Positions 39,405-50,000 of a stretch of DNA of 64,000 bases are shown piece by piece. The stretch lies in NCBI GenBank assembly GCA_902805475.1, contig CADCSX010000005.1, forward strand, positions 693,501 to 757,500, written 5' to 3'. The translations under genes were made by a program, and so were the position numbers. Below the pieces are notes generated by a model. The model made no database searches and had not been told where the DNA came from. It was given only the letters and a program-made list of their open reading frames with translations. This DNA is from Entonaema liquescens (taxonomy: Eukaryota > Ascomycota > Sordariomycetes > Xylariales > Xylariaceae). Positions within the stretch are counted from its first letter, which is position 1, and every line of letters begins with the position of its first letter.

Positions 39405-39409
39405 ATATT
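39405..39409. repeat. 5-bp target-site duplication, outer LTR element (right)
   Basis: ATATT, matching GTATT at 24944-24948 after one G-to-A change. Confidence 0.8.
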
Positions 39410-39614
39410 TTAAAATAATGATATTTATTATAAATATAATAATAAAAAATTTAAATATATTTATATATAAATATATAATTTAAAATATATTAAAAATCGC
39501 AAACGATTTAAATTAAAAAACTTTTATATATAAAAATTTAATTTATATAATTTAAAAATCGATGTTACGTAACGATTTTATTTAAAATTAATACGTATTT
39601 AACACGTATTAAAT

Positions 39615-40021
39615 CACGTGAATTATAATTTTTTTAAAATTACGTAATAATACGTACCGATCACGTGATAATAAAAACTCACGTGATTATTTATTTGCGA
39701 TTTAAATCGTAAATTGTTATATAAGCAAAACTTATTTATCACGTGATTTTGAAAGTAGGTAATGGTTAATTAATCGAAAGTACGTATTTATTACATGAAG
39801 CAATCGGCCACACGTAAAATTAACAAATACTTGATAATGGAGTACGTATTTTAACTCGTGATAACACGTGACATTATTTTATAATACGTACTTAACACGT
39901 GATACGGTTAATCAATTTACATAATAAAGTACGTACTTTGTGTGATAACCACCACGTGATACCATCGCATAATAAAAAAATACGTATTTATCACGTGATT
40001 TAAAAAAGCTTAAACCACGTG
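39615..40021. repeat. Cluster of nine CACGTG palindromes
   Basis: CACGTG occurs at 39615, 39662, 39680, 39740, 39865, 39896, 39953, 39992 and 40016, mostly as TCACGTGAT; a tenth is at 40350. TACGTA palindromes are interspersed. Spacing is irregular. These could be subterminal repeats of an unidentified transposon or protein-binding sites; bHLH factors bind CACGTG. Confidence 0.75.
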
Positions 40022-40284
40022 ATTATATATGTATTATTAAAAAAAAAAAAAAATTAAATAATAAATAAAATAGAAAATATTATATATATAATTAATTAAA
40101 ATGTATAAATTAATAATTTTTTAAATAATAAAATTATTTAATTAATTATAACGCGTTAAATTTAAAATTTTTTAATTAATTTATAATTAAAAACGTTTAT
40201 ATTTATTAAAAATACATATTTTAAAACGTTTTATTTAATTAATTATAATAATTTATTATTAATTTTAAAATTTTATAATATAAA

Positions 40285-40540
40285 ATTATAATAAAATACG
40301 CGTTATTTTATTAATTAATTAATTAATCGATAAAACCGTATTATAAATACACGTGGTTTTATTAATTAATTAATTAATTTACGAAATTATAATAAAATAC
40401 GTATTATTTTATTAATTAATAAATTATTCGATAAAACCGTATTATAAATACGCGTTATTTTATTAATTAATTAATTAATTAATAAAATTATATTATAAAT
40501 GCACGTAATTTTATTAATTAATTAATTAATTTATAAAATA
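40285..40540. repeat. Tandem repeat, ~101-bp unit, with internal half-copies
   Basis: The segment from 40285 recurs from 40386 with the order: ATTATAATAAAATACG, then TTTTATTAATTAATTAAT, then CGATAAAACCGTATTATAAA. A partial third copy follows to about 40540. Within each unit the TTTTATTAATTAATTAA block appears twice. Confidence 0.65.
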
Positions 40541-40949
40541 ATTTTAACGTTATTTAATTAAAATAATTTAATTAATTAAACGTTATTTTATTTATATTTA
40601 ATTTTTTATTTTATTAATTTTATTATATATTAATTCGTGTATTTTAAATTTTTAAAATTTTATAAATACGATTTTAATAAAAAAAACTTTTTTATATTTT
40701 TAACGATTTCGTGTAATATAATAAAGTTTTTTTAATAAAATAAATTAATAATTTATAATAAATTTTTTTTTAAATTTATTAAATAAATTTTTAAATGTAC
40801 GTATTATATAAATAACGGTTTAAAAATTAATATATTATTAATTTTATTTTAATATTTATTTAATAAATAAATAAATTATTATAAAAACATAATGAAATTT
40901 TAATTTAATATAATTTATTTTAAAATTAAAATAATAAAAAATCCTTTCT

Positions 40950-43338
40950 TTTTAGTAGAAAATTTTAACACATTAAGCTTAAACTTTTAAGAACGGTAAC
41001 GATGAAAAGGCTAAAATCTAAGGCTGTTGCCTTAGTTACTATGTAAAATACCTAAAAGTAGATGCTTAAAGTTTATACAAGACGTTTCTTTTTCCTTGGA
41101 AAGTGCTTTTTTAAAACGTCTAACCTTAGGTACCTCTAATAACCACTCTCTGCGCTCTATTATTTACCTACCGCAACAAACTCAACACCTACGGCAACGA
41201 TTAAGTGATCACATGCACTCATTAAATAAAAGAAGAAAAAAAAAGATTAGCAATTACCCACAACAATTCGGTGATTAGATACCTTACCTCCACTTATTAC
41301 AGTGATTTGCCCACAACCTCATCGATTCCCCTTCAACCTCATCTAGTGACCACGGCAAAATAATCGACGAAGATATTAAGATGAAGGAAGATGACGTTAC
41401 GGTGGTAGAGCTTACGACCCCACCCCAAAAGCGAGAAGAAGACGATGCGGATGCAAACAATCTTCGCAAACTTTGACTGAAGCGACACTCAAAGAATCTG
41501 ACAGACAAACTATTTTCCAAGCGGACTACACCTAACAGGTCATATTCAAATATTTGGCATCTCTATTTGAACGCGAAGCCTCTATTACCCAAAGTCCAAA
41601 CGAGAATGGTAATAATATCTAAGGCAAAGGTACGCTACCTACCCCCCATCCTATCTTCATAGTTCTTCATAGTTAATACTAACAATTTAAACAGCATTGA
41701 TACACCCATCTATATTATATTTCAACAGTTAATCCTTGGCTTTGATCCCTAATTCTACATAGATATAAGATCGATTGCCTCTTCTTTAACTACGAAGTTG
41801 CAAACAAATATTGCACTATCCGCTTTCGTTTCACTGTCGGGGATTCGCTTATTACTTCTCCCTTATTCTACTGCTTGGAGACATATTGTCGTCTCGGGTC
41901 ATTGTCAACTTGCCTTACACCAACAGCATCGCTATTCTAACCTAAGGACAATCATGCAACACAATCACATACTTACAACACAGCCGCATGACGTACTTTA
42001 TCATATCAAAATAGAATCGATGATCTATTATACTATTACGAACACCTCCTTGGTACTCTCAGAGGACCGTCTAGTAGTCCCAGGGGAAATCGTAAGACAA
42101 CGAAACGATGACAAACCCCCTCTGGGGAACCATGGGAAGGGTTCATATTCGAAGAGGATACTGCCTTGCACAGGTGTTTCCCTAAACATGGAATTCGGAG
42201 CTGGAAGGATTCAACGAGAGCACTAGGACTTACTACCAATATTATTATGGCCTGGTCTTAGACATGGAGCATCTGCTATCTCTTAGAGAAGTCTTGCGAC
42301 TCTTCTAAGAACGACCCACTCGGGGGACACACAACCGCCGCATCACGATATACTCGTTCGGTGTTAAGGACCCCGACGTGGGGGAGTAAGGCCGTAGGTT
42401 GAAACCGAAGCTGGATGGAGTAATTAGAGACCTTGTCCAGACGCCTACCACATACGGCCCGGATTATATGTGGGTTAGTTCGCCGGCCCCCGAGACTGCG
42501 AACGAATTCTTTATGGAAGGTCATGTTTGGCATGTATGGTGTTGGCATCTGAATAGCTTTAGGAGGATATACCCATGTGTTTATTCCGACGAATAGTAAA
42601 AGCCTAGAGATGCTTGGACTCTGACAACCTTGTGTTTCCACGTTCCATAAGACTTTGAACTAGGATTCATATAGGCTTTACCGCAAATGATGATTATAGA
42701 AATTTCCGCTGACTGGAACCTTTACCCATCACACTTGTTCACCATTCCACTGAGTCAAAGAGCCATCCTAACTTCTATTAAGGGACTTCTCGTAGCCATC
42801 TATAGAGCGTTCCGGTTGAAGGGGTGCTATCGACGGGATAAGGGGTCTCGGTATCCGACCCATAATGTTGCCTTTGGCCTCGACAGAGATAACAAGTGCC
42901 CACGGGGAGTAAACATACGAGGTGCGCAAGAGCCACTAGGAAAGGGAAGTACGCAGACGTTTCAAAGAATAATCTCGCGCCAGTGGTATTGTTACGAGTA
43001 AAGTTTAGATATGTAGATAGACTACCATCTCCCATCCACCAACTGGACGTGCTGAAAATATGTAAACTGCCAATGTAGCACCGTGGTCTCACAACGCCAA
43101 CGCCGTAATCAGGAACAGGGAAAACATGACTCGAAAAGAGACTGCTAATGCATCTAACAACTCACTTGGACCGGTGTAACCTGAACCAAGATCCGGCTTC
43201 CGCGCAGCTCGAATGTATCAAGACCATCCTCCCCTCGTGCAATTCGTCCATTCTAGACTGCTCTATTACTATACCCCTACTAAGACTCCAATGCCGTAGT
43301 GGCTAATGCGATGGTGAACAGATGGATTGTTAGCTGTT
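40950..43338. other. Intergenic, no recognised gene
   Basis: About 2.4 kb from the edge of the AT-rich block to SNF7. Frames at 41798-42226 (+), 42276-42641 (-) and 42399-42596 (+) have no recognisable motif or gene structure. One short stretch in the last (YMWVSSPAPETANEFF) looks protein-like but stands alone. Confidence 0.4.
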
Positions 43339-44188
43339 TCACATGGCCATCTCGGCTTGCAGCTTTCGCAGTTCTTCTTCGTCGTCGTCCTCTGCAATGG
43401 CCTGTGGTTTGGATTTGACTATTTAAAAGCGTTAGCAGATGCTGGTTGGACTCTATCAAAGGCATAGACTTACTCTCTTGGTTTCCGACTGCCGGCATCC
43501 TGTGAATAGCATCCGATACTGGTACGGTACCTGAGTCGAGCATCTTCTGATCGAGCTGTTCCTGCATCATCTGGTCTAGCTCCGCCTCCAAGTCGGTCTC
43601 GTCCACCGTCTCGCCGATGTGCGCACTCGTGATAGCCGCGACGATTTCTTCGCTGAGCGCGTTCTGTTCTCGGAGTTTGTCCCTAACACGTCCTGGTAAG
43701 CTGCTATGTACACCGAAAGGATCCGGAGCTGGAGAACGTACATAGTCTCGTCGACCTTTTCCGGCGTGAGTTTCCCGTGGATATCGCTCATCGCCTCGCC
43801 TGCTCTCTGCATCGCGGCAAGAGTCTCGCGGTTAATGTTGGCCGATTCGATGGCGTTGATTTGTTGTTCCAGCGTTCCGATTTGCGATATCGTCTGTTCG
43901 AGGCTGTGCTCGTGGCCCTTCTTCCTCCGCAAGGCTGCCTTCGCGGCTATCCACTCGCGTGTCAGTTCCAAGTAATGGAATCTCATAGGCAACCAATAGC
44001 TTACCGCTCTTATTTGTGTTGACGTTCTTTCGGGCGATGGCATCCTGCTCATCCATCTGTGCCATTAGATGTTTCTCGCGCTTCTGCAGCATCTCGAGCT
44101 GCGACCGGAGGCCGAGGATCGCATTTTTCGGACTGTCCTTCTTCTTCTGAGCGGCGCTCCCACCGAACCAGGCCCAGACGCCAGACAT
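43339..44188 (-). CDS. SNF7: ESCRT-III subunit Snf7/Vps32
   Basis: Core filament-forming subunit of ESCRT-III, acting on endosomes in multivesicular-body formation and membrane scission. Four exons on the minus strand: 44188-44005, 43946-43742, 43682-43474 and 43418-43339, with phases 1, 2 and 1, giving 225 aa, the usual Snf7 length. The N-terminus is MSGVWAWFGGSAAQKKKDSP, followed by the basic helix 1 (NAILGLRSQLEML) and helix 2. The middle has the family segment AMSDIHGKLTPEKVDETMDKL. The acidic C-terminus ends DDDEEELRKLQAEMAM, containing the MIM-type helix used to bind Vps4/Bro1 partners. Introns have GTAAGC, GTACGT and GTAAGT donors. It is divergent from TEN1 across about 700 bp. The family assignment is very strong. 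Confidence 0.96.
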
Positions 44189-44882
44189 GATGAACGGAAT
44201 ATACTATCGAAGCCGAGGTCGATTGAGCGCTTGGAATCAGTGGATCGGGTTTGGATAAGGGGTTTCGGTGTTGATAGCCGGTGAGATATCAATCGCGGGG
44301 TAGAATCACAGTAGACTTGTAGCTTGACAAGGTGACGTCGCGTTTCCTATTGTGCCTCGAGAAGGCTATTTCATCGAATATGTTGCCTGGAGTAGGAGAA
44401 TTTAGGCGGGACCGAACTGGAGAAAGAGTGTTCTAGCTGTCACGAGATTGATGATGTCTAGGCAGATAAATAGATATGATGCAAGTGGTTTAACGCTTAA
44501 GTCGATTGGGTAGCAGAAACGGATTGGATGACGCCGCTCCCGACAAGAGAGCGACAGGGGGCAACAACGTGCCCACCGACGCCTGACCTTTTTGTTCAGT
44601 AACCCGGTGTTTATCCGGATTAGTCAGTGATACATAGTCCCAGGTGACCAGTCACTAATAGAAGTTACAGGCCGAGTTTATCCAATAGATGGCCCAACTT
44701 TAATTAATAACCTACCTTTTTGTTACTTCGGTACAGGTGATGAAGCGTTTCATTCCCTTATACACCTACCTTCTAACAAAACCCCCCTTCTCGTAGTTAG
44801 TAGATGAAACTACCTATCAATTGGTTTCTTCTTCAATTCCTTAACTTCGTCAGCGTCAATTATACCATAATCATCTTAACTA
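44189..44882. promoter_or_regulatory. Shared divergent promoter region SNF7/TEN1
   Basis: 694 bp between the two start codons, which face away from each other. It must hold both promoters, but no specific operator or TATA element is convincing. Pyrimidine-rich stretches near 44760-44850 are common in fungal promoters. Confidence 0.45.
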
Positions 44883-45463
44883 ATGTCTAATGGACCTCTT
44901 CCATCGGTGCGCTGCCTCCTCTCTCATCTCTCCACGAAGCACGTGGGGGACAAAGTCAGGTTTCTTGGGTGGTAAGACCGTTTGCTTTTTCTTTCCTTCT
45001 CCTCATTTTATTTGCGAGCGAGCTTGGACACCTCCGCAATATCTGCGGACGTCTAGTATCCCGTAAGGTTTATGACGATAGCTCTCGGAACCCTAGAGGC
45101 GGACAAGTTCCTTAGCCTACTGCACTTTCTCATATGAGCGTGTGCACTAATAGCATCATTAGCGTGACTGGATACTCAACCCATTCAGCCACATTGACTC
45201 TTCAGCACGAATATCCTAAGGGTACTGGAGCTAGAGTCCACGCCGATGTTACACTTCTTCTACAGAACCTCAACTCCGAACAAACGGATATTGGTCAATG
45301 GGTCAATATTATAGGCTACATTACATCTATCGACCGGAAGCTCGCTAAAGCCACGGTGGGATCTAATACAGAAAATATCGGGGTTCAGGCACTTGTTCTT
45401 TGGACCGCTCGTGACTTGGACATCTCATCATACGAGAGCACGCTCATTTCCGAGATGGAGTGA
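44883..45463 (+). CDS. TEN1: Ten1, CST telomere-capping complex subunit
   Basis: Small OB-fold protein that pairs with Stn1 (and Cdc13/Ctc1) to cap telomeres and assist lagging-strand fill-in. Two exons: 44883-44971 and 45163-45463, with a 191-bp intron (GTAAGA donor, GCACTAATAG branch region, CATTAG acceptor), phase 2. The 129-aa product starts MSNGPLPSVRCLLSHLS. Across the splice junction it reads HVGDKVRFLGCVTGYS, the characteristic first OB strand. ATLTLQHEYPKGT, then DIGQWVNIIGYI, follow, and the protein ends with VQALVLWTARDLDISSYE, the typical C-terminal helix. The open frame beginning at 45134 lacks the conserved first strand and is not the true start. Length and motif order match fungal Ten1. 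Confidence 0.9.
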
Positions 45464-46552
45464 CCATAACCGAAGACCTAGCCGACAGAGTTGTTCATGA
45501 TCTTGACACATGCAGGACATGGCGATATACGAAGTGATGCATATCACTCGCGGAACCATCGCCGGGCTTACAACGCTCTAGAACCTAGGCACAACACTTG
45601 TCAAAGGATTCAAGACTTGCATGCATTCAGAGCTGCTCATCCTATTTTTCTTGGGCAAAAATATAGTTACGAATCGATTCATCGAGATAACTAGTCGTTA
45701 GTAGCAGGTTTCTGTCATTTGGTACCATTGCATGGCCAAAATGATACACATTCCCGGATTGCCTGCTAGCGACAAGTTTGCTTACTGCAGATTCATACGC
45801 AAGTGATGAGCTGGTGAGGTTATTGATGGGCTTTGCAGGCGCTCGAAGGCCATGCCAAGAGCCACCGCAGCCAACCCTGGCTTGTATGCCAACTCAGCGA
45901 TGCTAATACAATTGAAACGCAGCTGGTTTTCTAGAGATAAGCTCCGATCGATCTCCGGTGCTACCTTGCTTCATTAAAGCTCCGCTCTCGGCTGGTCGCG
46001 ACCTTCCCGACCCCCCGGATGTTATGGGTTGTGCGGTAAACGCCGTTTATTGGTAGCTAGGCCAAGTAAACAAAAAAGGGGCTATATCGAGCCTTATATC
46101 TACCTAATTGCCTCGACTTTAGATGGTATGGTCCGCTTACCTGCACGACTTCTGCATGACATGCACAAAAACCACGGAGTAAGACGCTTGGTATAAGCCA
46201 ATTGGGGACTAGGTCTCGCCAAAAACAGCTTAAGCTTCTTTGGCTTGTTGCGGCAGGTTGAACGCCTTATGTATGCGCACAACCATTGAACTATCGCCTT
46301 TCAATTTCTGGGATCCACAGAGGCTTCAGCAATGCCAGATGGCAAACCCTCGCTGGCGGACAACTCTTCCCTGCAGCTTCCAATCTCGGAACAACCCATT
46401 CTCGACTAACTTGGAGCCGCCCAGGTCCCGCTCGGTGGTGGAATGCATACCCTTGAGTCCTTTGCGTAGCTCTCCCGCCTGTCCCACGACGCAATTGCGT
46501 TACATCGGCGATCTGCCGCATCCCCAGACAGTTCGCAAGTGTTTGCTAAACC
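45464..46552. other. Intergenic, nothing recognised
   Basis: About 1.1 kb between the 3' ends of TEN1 and the small minus-strand gene. A plus-strand frame from 46240 to 46692 runs antisense into that gene and has no motif. Confidence 0.4.
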
Positions 46553-47054
46553 TCACTTCCGGGACATCTCGCCTCCTTTCCTGTCATCGTATGGTCGCCG
46601 AGAGTTATGAATTCTTCGATCTTTTCCGCGGCGTATCGAACTCTCTCCGGATCCCTTTGAGATCAAAATTGGCTGATGCAATGGGCGCTTGAGCGGCTTC
46701 TCGGGATTCAATTGCGAGCGTGCCGCGGCCTGCTTCTCCCAAATCTCCTTCGATTTCAAGCAAATGTCATCGATTTGTTCCTGGGCGCAGGTTAATATTG
46801 ATAAGATCCGTGGTAAACGGGCTATCCTACGTCTGTCAAGCATGGTCCAGGTGTTTGAATCAAGAAACCTTCCTCTCCCTAGAAGCTTAAGTCAATACAG
46901 TATTCGCAACTCCTCGTGGTGATTAACCTACCTCTCGGGTGTACGGTCTAACAGTGGCATCTGGTCCTAAATAGTATTGGAGCTCTTGGGTAATAACTTT
47001 CTTGTGAATGTCTAGGTGCGGAATCCAATATTTATTCATGGGAGGAGATGCCAT
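46553..47054 (-). CDS. Small conserved fungal protein, 132 aa, function unknown
   Basis: Three exons: 47054-46932, 46878-46831 and 46780-46553, all phase 0. The introns are 53 and 50 bp with GTAGGT/GTAGGA donors and TAG/CAG acceptors. The protein starts MASPPMNKYWIPHLDIHKKV and continues with TQELQYYLGPDATVRPYTRE. The 16-codon middle exon supplies GEEGFLIQTPGPCLTD, and exon 3 continues EQIDDICLKSKEIWEKQAAA. The C-terminus is basic. I recognise the WIPHLDIHKKVI...QYYLGP...VRPYTREGE...FLI...PG.CLT.EQIDDI pattern as a family of short hypothetical proteins in filamentous fungi, without an assigned function. No signal peptide or membrane segment is present, so it is probably cytosolic or nuclear. 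The exact C-terminal end is less certain than the core. Confidence 0.8.
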
Positions 47055-50000
47055 CTTCCGAGCGTATACTGGTCAAAAGAGAACTTTCAAGAAAGCATTC
47101 GAGACTAGCACGAAGTCGGCCGGGAAGGCTATTTATGGGAGAAGCCCTAACAGCAGATGCGCCTCACAAGCTTAGCGCCGTCTGTTGAGCAGCAGCGCAA
47201 CACTACCGAAGCTCTGGTATATTTTATCCTCACACCGCCCTCGACGTGCAAGAGAGGCTTCAACAGCCGTGTATTTATGTTGCCCGAGTTGCCATACCTT
47301 CGTCCCAAATGCGACTGTGGCCTGGTAGGTGCATACATACACAAGGGATGCAGGTTCGCCTCACTTACACGCCCCATTTTTTCGCGAGGACGAATAAGCG
47401 TCGCCCATCTGCTCATAACATAGGACATGGAATATCCACAACTTACACATTGGTATTGGCTCCCATTGCTCAATTTTCTCTTGCGGTCAGTACTGTATCT
47501 GGATCACATTGCAGTGCGCCCCCTACCGGTACCGAACTCCTTCCTCTTTTTACGAAATTTCGGCATGTATTCACGCCCGAGCATGTCTATACATGAGAGT
47601 TAGATGCCCTATCAGCGATCCTTTTACTTTTGTGGCGTTTTCCCTCATCCTTGACGGCAATCAATGGGCGCCTCAATAAACAAGCTATTTGCAGTTCCTT
47701 GTTATGACGTCCTAACAAAGGTCAGCAGGTATCAGGAAACGAGCAGAGGCTGGCCTACTTCGAATCTCGCTCAATATTTGAAACCCAGGGCCTTAGATTC
47801 AATATTACTACCATCTACCTCCCAGCTTGCGTAACCCGCGTCATCCGACCCGAATTGGGAAGTTGCACCATCTGTTGACTGCCTACCTAGGCTATGAGTG
47901 CCTCATTGTCTTTCCTTACAAGGCTGTCAACCGATTCGAGATACATCGTCTAGAATTATTTCCTTGGCACGATCTATATGCGAGATACTTCTTATCAGCC
48001 GAAAGATAGACAATAGTTCCTAGTTTCAAGCTGGTGTGACATCGAAGCATAAGAGAAATCCAATCACGGGCCTCGAAGTTTTGCACCCCCAAATTCATAA
48101 TCTTACGTAATGCGGTACTACTCGCTGTACTCCTTCTCCTATAATTCCGTTGGCTTGGCTTCTGCTGCTATGCTGGCAATTCTATGTAAGTATGACCGAC
48201 TCCGCGAGATACCACTATAATATGGTATGCTATTCATTGCTTTTGTTTATTTTCTTCCTTCTAATGTTAACTGCATGCTTACCATACTGCATGAATATAT
48301 TATAGAATAGCTTATTTCGGGCGCAAGCAGCGCTTGTCGGGAATCAACCACACACATTCCGATTGCTTACGGTTCAACAGACTTTCGGAATCAGCATTGT
48401 AGTGCTTACCCGGCCACTTCATCATTTGTCGTAGATATATTATTATGGGCGAACGTGATCAAGATGTGTTACTAGCTACAGCAGTACAGCGACGGGACGG
48501 TCTCAGAACGCTACTTCTCGAAGACAACGTCTTCAGTCGTCTATAGCAGTCATTATATCTGGCAACAACTCAAAGCTCCCGATCCAGTCATATCAATCTA
48601 ACAATTTTGACTGCTTGACCCCCTTGCCCCGTATGGAGGATAGTCTCAAGCGTCGAAGTTGGTCGTCTACTCCAGTCAATCAATCGGCAACCCTAGCCCT
48701 TGTCCCATAAGTCCACAAGGCCTCCTCGACGGTCTCATAATTATCTAATGATTCTACTGCATCGAGGCGGGAATATTCCCAAGACGCCGCGCTTTCCCTA
48801 GTGATAAGTCACTGTTCACTTCTCACCGGTTTAATGTAGCTGCCATACGATTCTCGGAGTAAAAGCCATGATTAAAAACCTATCAGCGGACAGGAGGGAG
48901 TACTACGTGGCATATCACTCCAAATAAACAGTTCTACAGCAGTGGCCTATTAAACTGGCTTAGTAGAACAAATAAGAGCATTGGCAAATAAGCTTGATGC
49001 CTAGGTAGGTGCACATGGAAATAACAATCCCAAAGTAAGCAGTTGGTTCTATTCCCCCTTGTCTTCGGGTCGGCCCCGAGAGAAGCCAGAGGAAAGCAAA
49101 ATAGAAAGACAAAAATAAGGGGGGGGCATGTTTGCCTTTATCCCAATGTCAAGATGGCCTGTCTGCCTACTCTAATTCTACCAAACTTTCGCCCACCACA
49201 TTTTCCTTACCTATTGTATCTTCATCCTTCACTGTCTTCCCTACACAAGTGACAAGTGTCCATACGTCTCTGTTGGATGTCATGGAAAGTCCCAGGGCAG
49301 TGCTAGGTTCCCTTAGGGCACCCGATCTGCGGTTTTGCGACTACCACAACTATGGTATCATCGAGGCTGATTATCGAAAGGCGTCCTTCTGGGGCGACAA
49401 GATAGCTATGTAGATGATATGCTTGAATAGCCCAGCCTTGGTTTCCTATACCATATATGCAGCAGGTACACATAAATGGCTCGTGATTTCAGTCTAAGTT
49501 ATATATCAAGTCTTGTATCGTTCAACGTGGGCCAGTTTTCCAAGTAGCTCTTTGTCGCTCGCAGATTCGAGCGTGTAAGTCCTCGGGCGTAGTGCTTAAG
49601 AATACCGACCTCGGAATGGATATAAGCGTAAGAATATGACAGTGTAGTCTTTTATTTTGATGCAGTCTGAGAAGCCTATGCCGCATAAGCGGGTTTGTGA
49701 GGCGGAAATAGGCACTTACAGCCGCATGGACGCGGCGTCGTCGCTAGGAAGAACGCCTTGCTGAACCTAGGTGTCTTTTCTCTTAGTTCTAATGCCCGAA
49801 CTGACTTTGTAGCTTTTGAAAATAGCAGCTCTCAAGTATATCACTGTTTTGGTGGTAGGTCTGTAGGTACCTAGCACATGTATGAGATTAAGCAGCTGGT
49901 CTAATTTCGGATAGTTCTTTATAGAAAATGGGATGTTATCGACCACCGAGGCCCGCGCTTTCTTGAGTAAAGGCAAGAGAGTGGAAAGTTCTCAACAAAT

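Larger units (their letters stand above)
39410..40945. other. AT-rich RIP-like tract beyond the outer retrotransposon
   Basis: About 1.5 kb of very AT-rich DNA continues past the right LTR of the outer element, so at least one further repeat must lie here. It contains a CACGTG cluster (39615-40021) and a ~101-bp tandem repeat (from 40285). No coding frame or terminal repeat was recognised. Ordinary composition returns at about 40950. Confidence 0.6.

Noticed and set aside
24949..40945. Possible centromere core
   Set aside because: AT-rich, RIP-mutated retrotransposons are typical of some fungal centromeres, but a 16-kb island flanked by ordinary genes is equally a dispersed repeat island and no centromere-specific evidence is visible.
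42276..42641. 121-aa minus frame and overlapping plus frame
   Set aside because: Opposite-strand overlap, no recognised domain or gene structure.
45134..45162. ATG at 45134 as the TEN1 start
   Set aside because: It falls inside the intron; the exon at 44883-44971 supplies the conserved first OB strand and joins in phase.
46240..46692. 150-aa plus-strand frame
   Set aside because: Partly antisense to the small conserved gene, with no motif.
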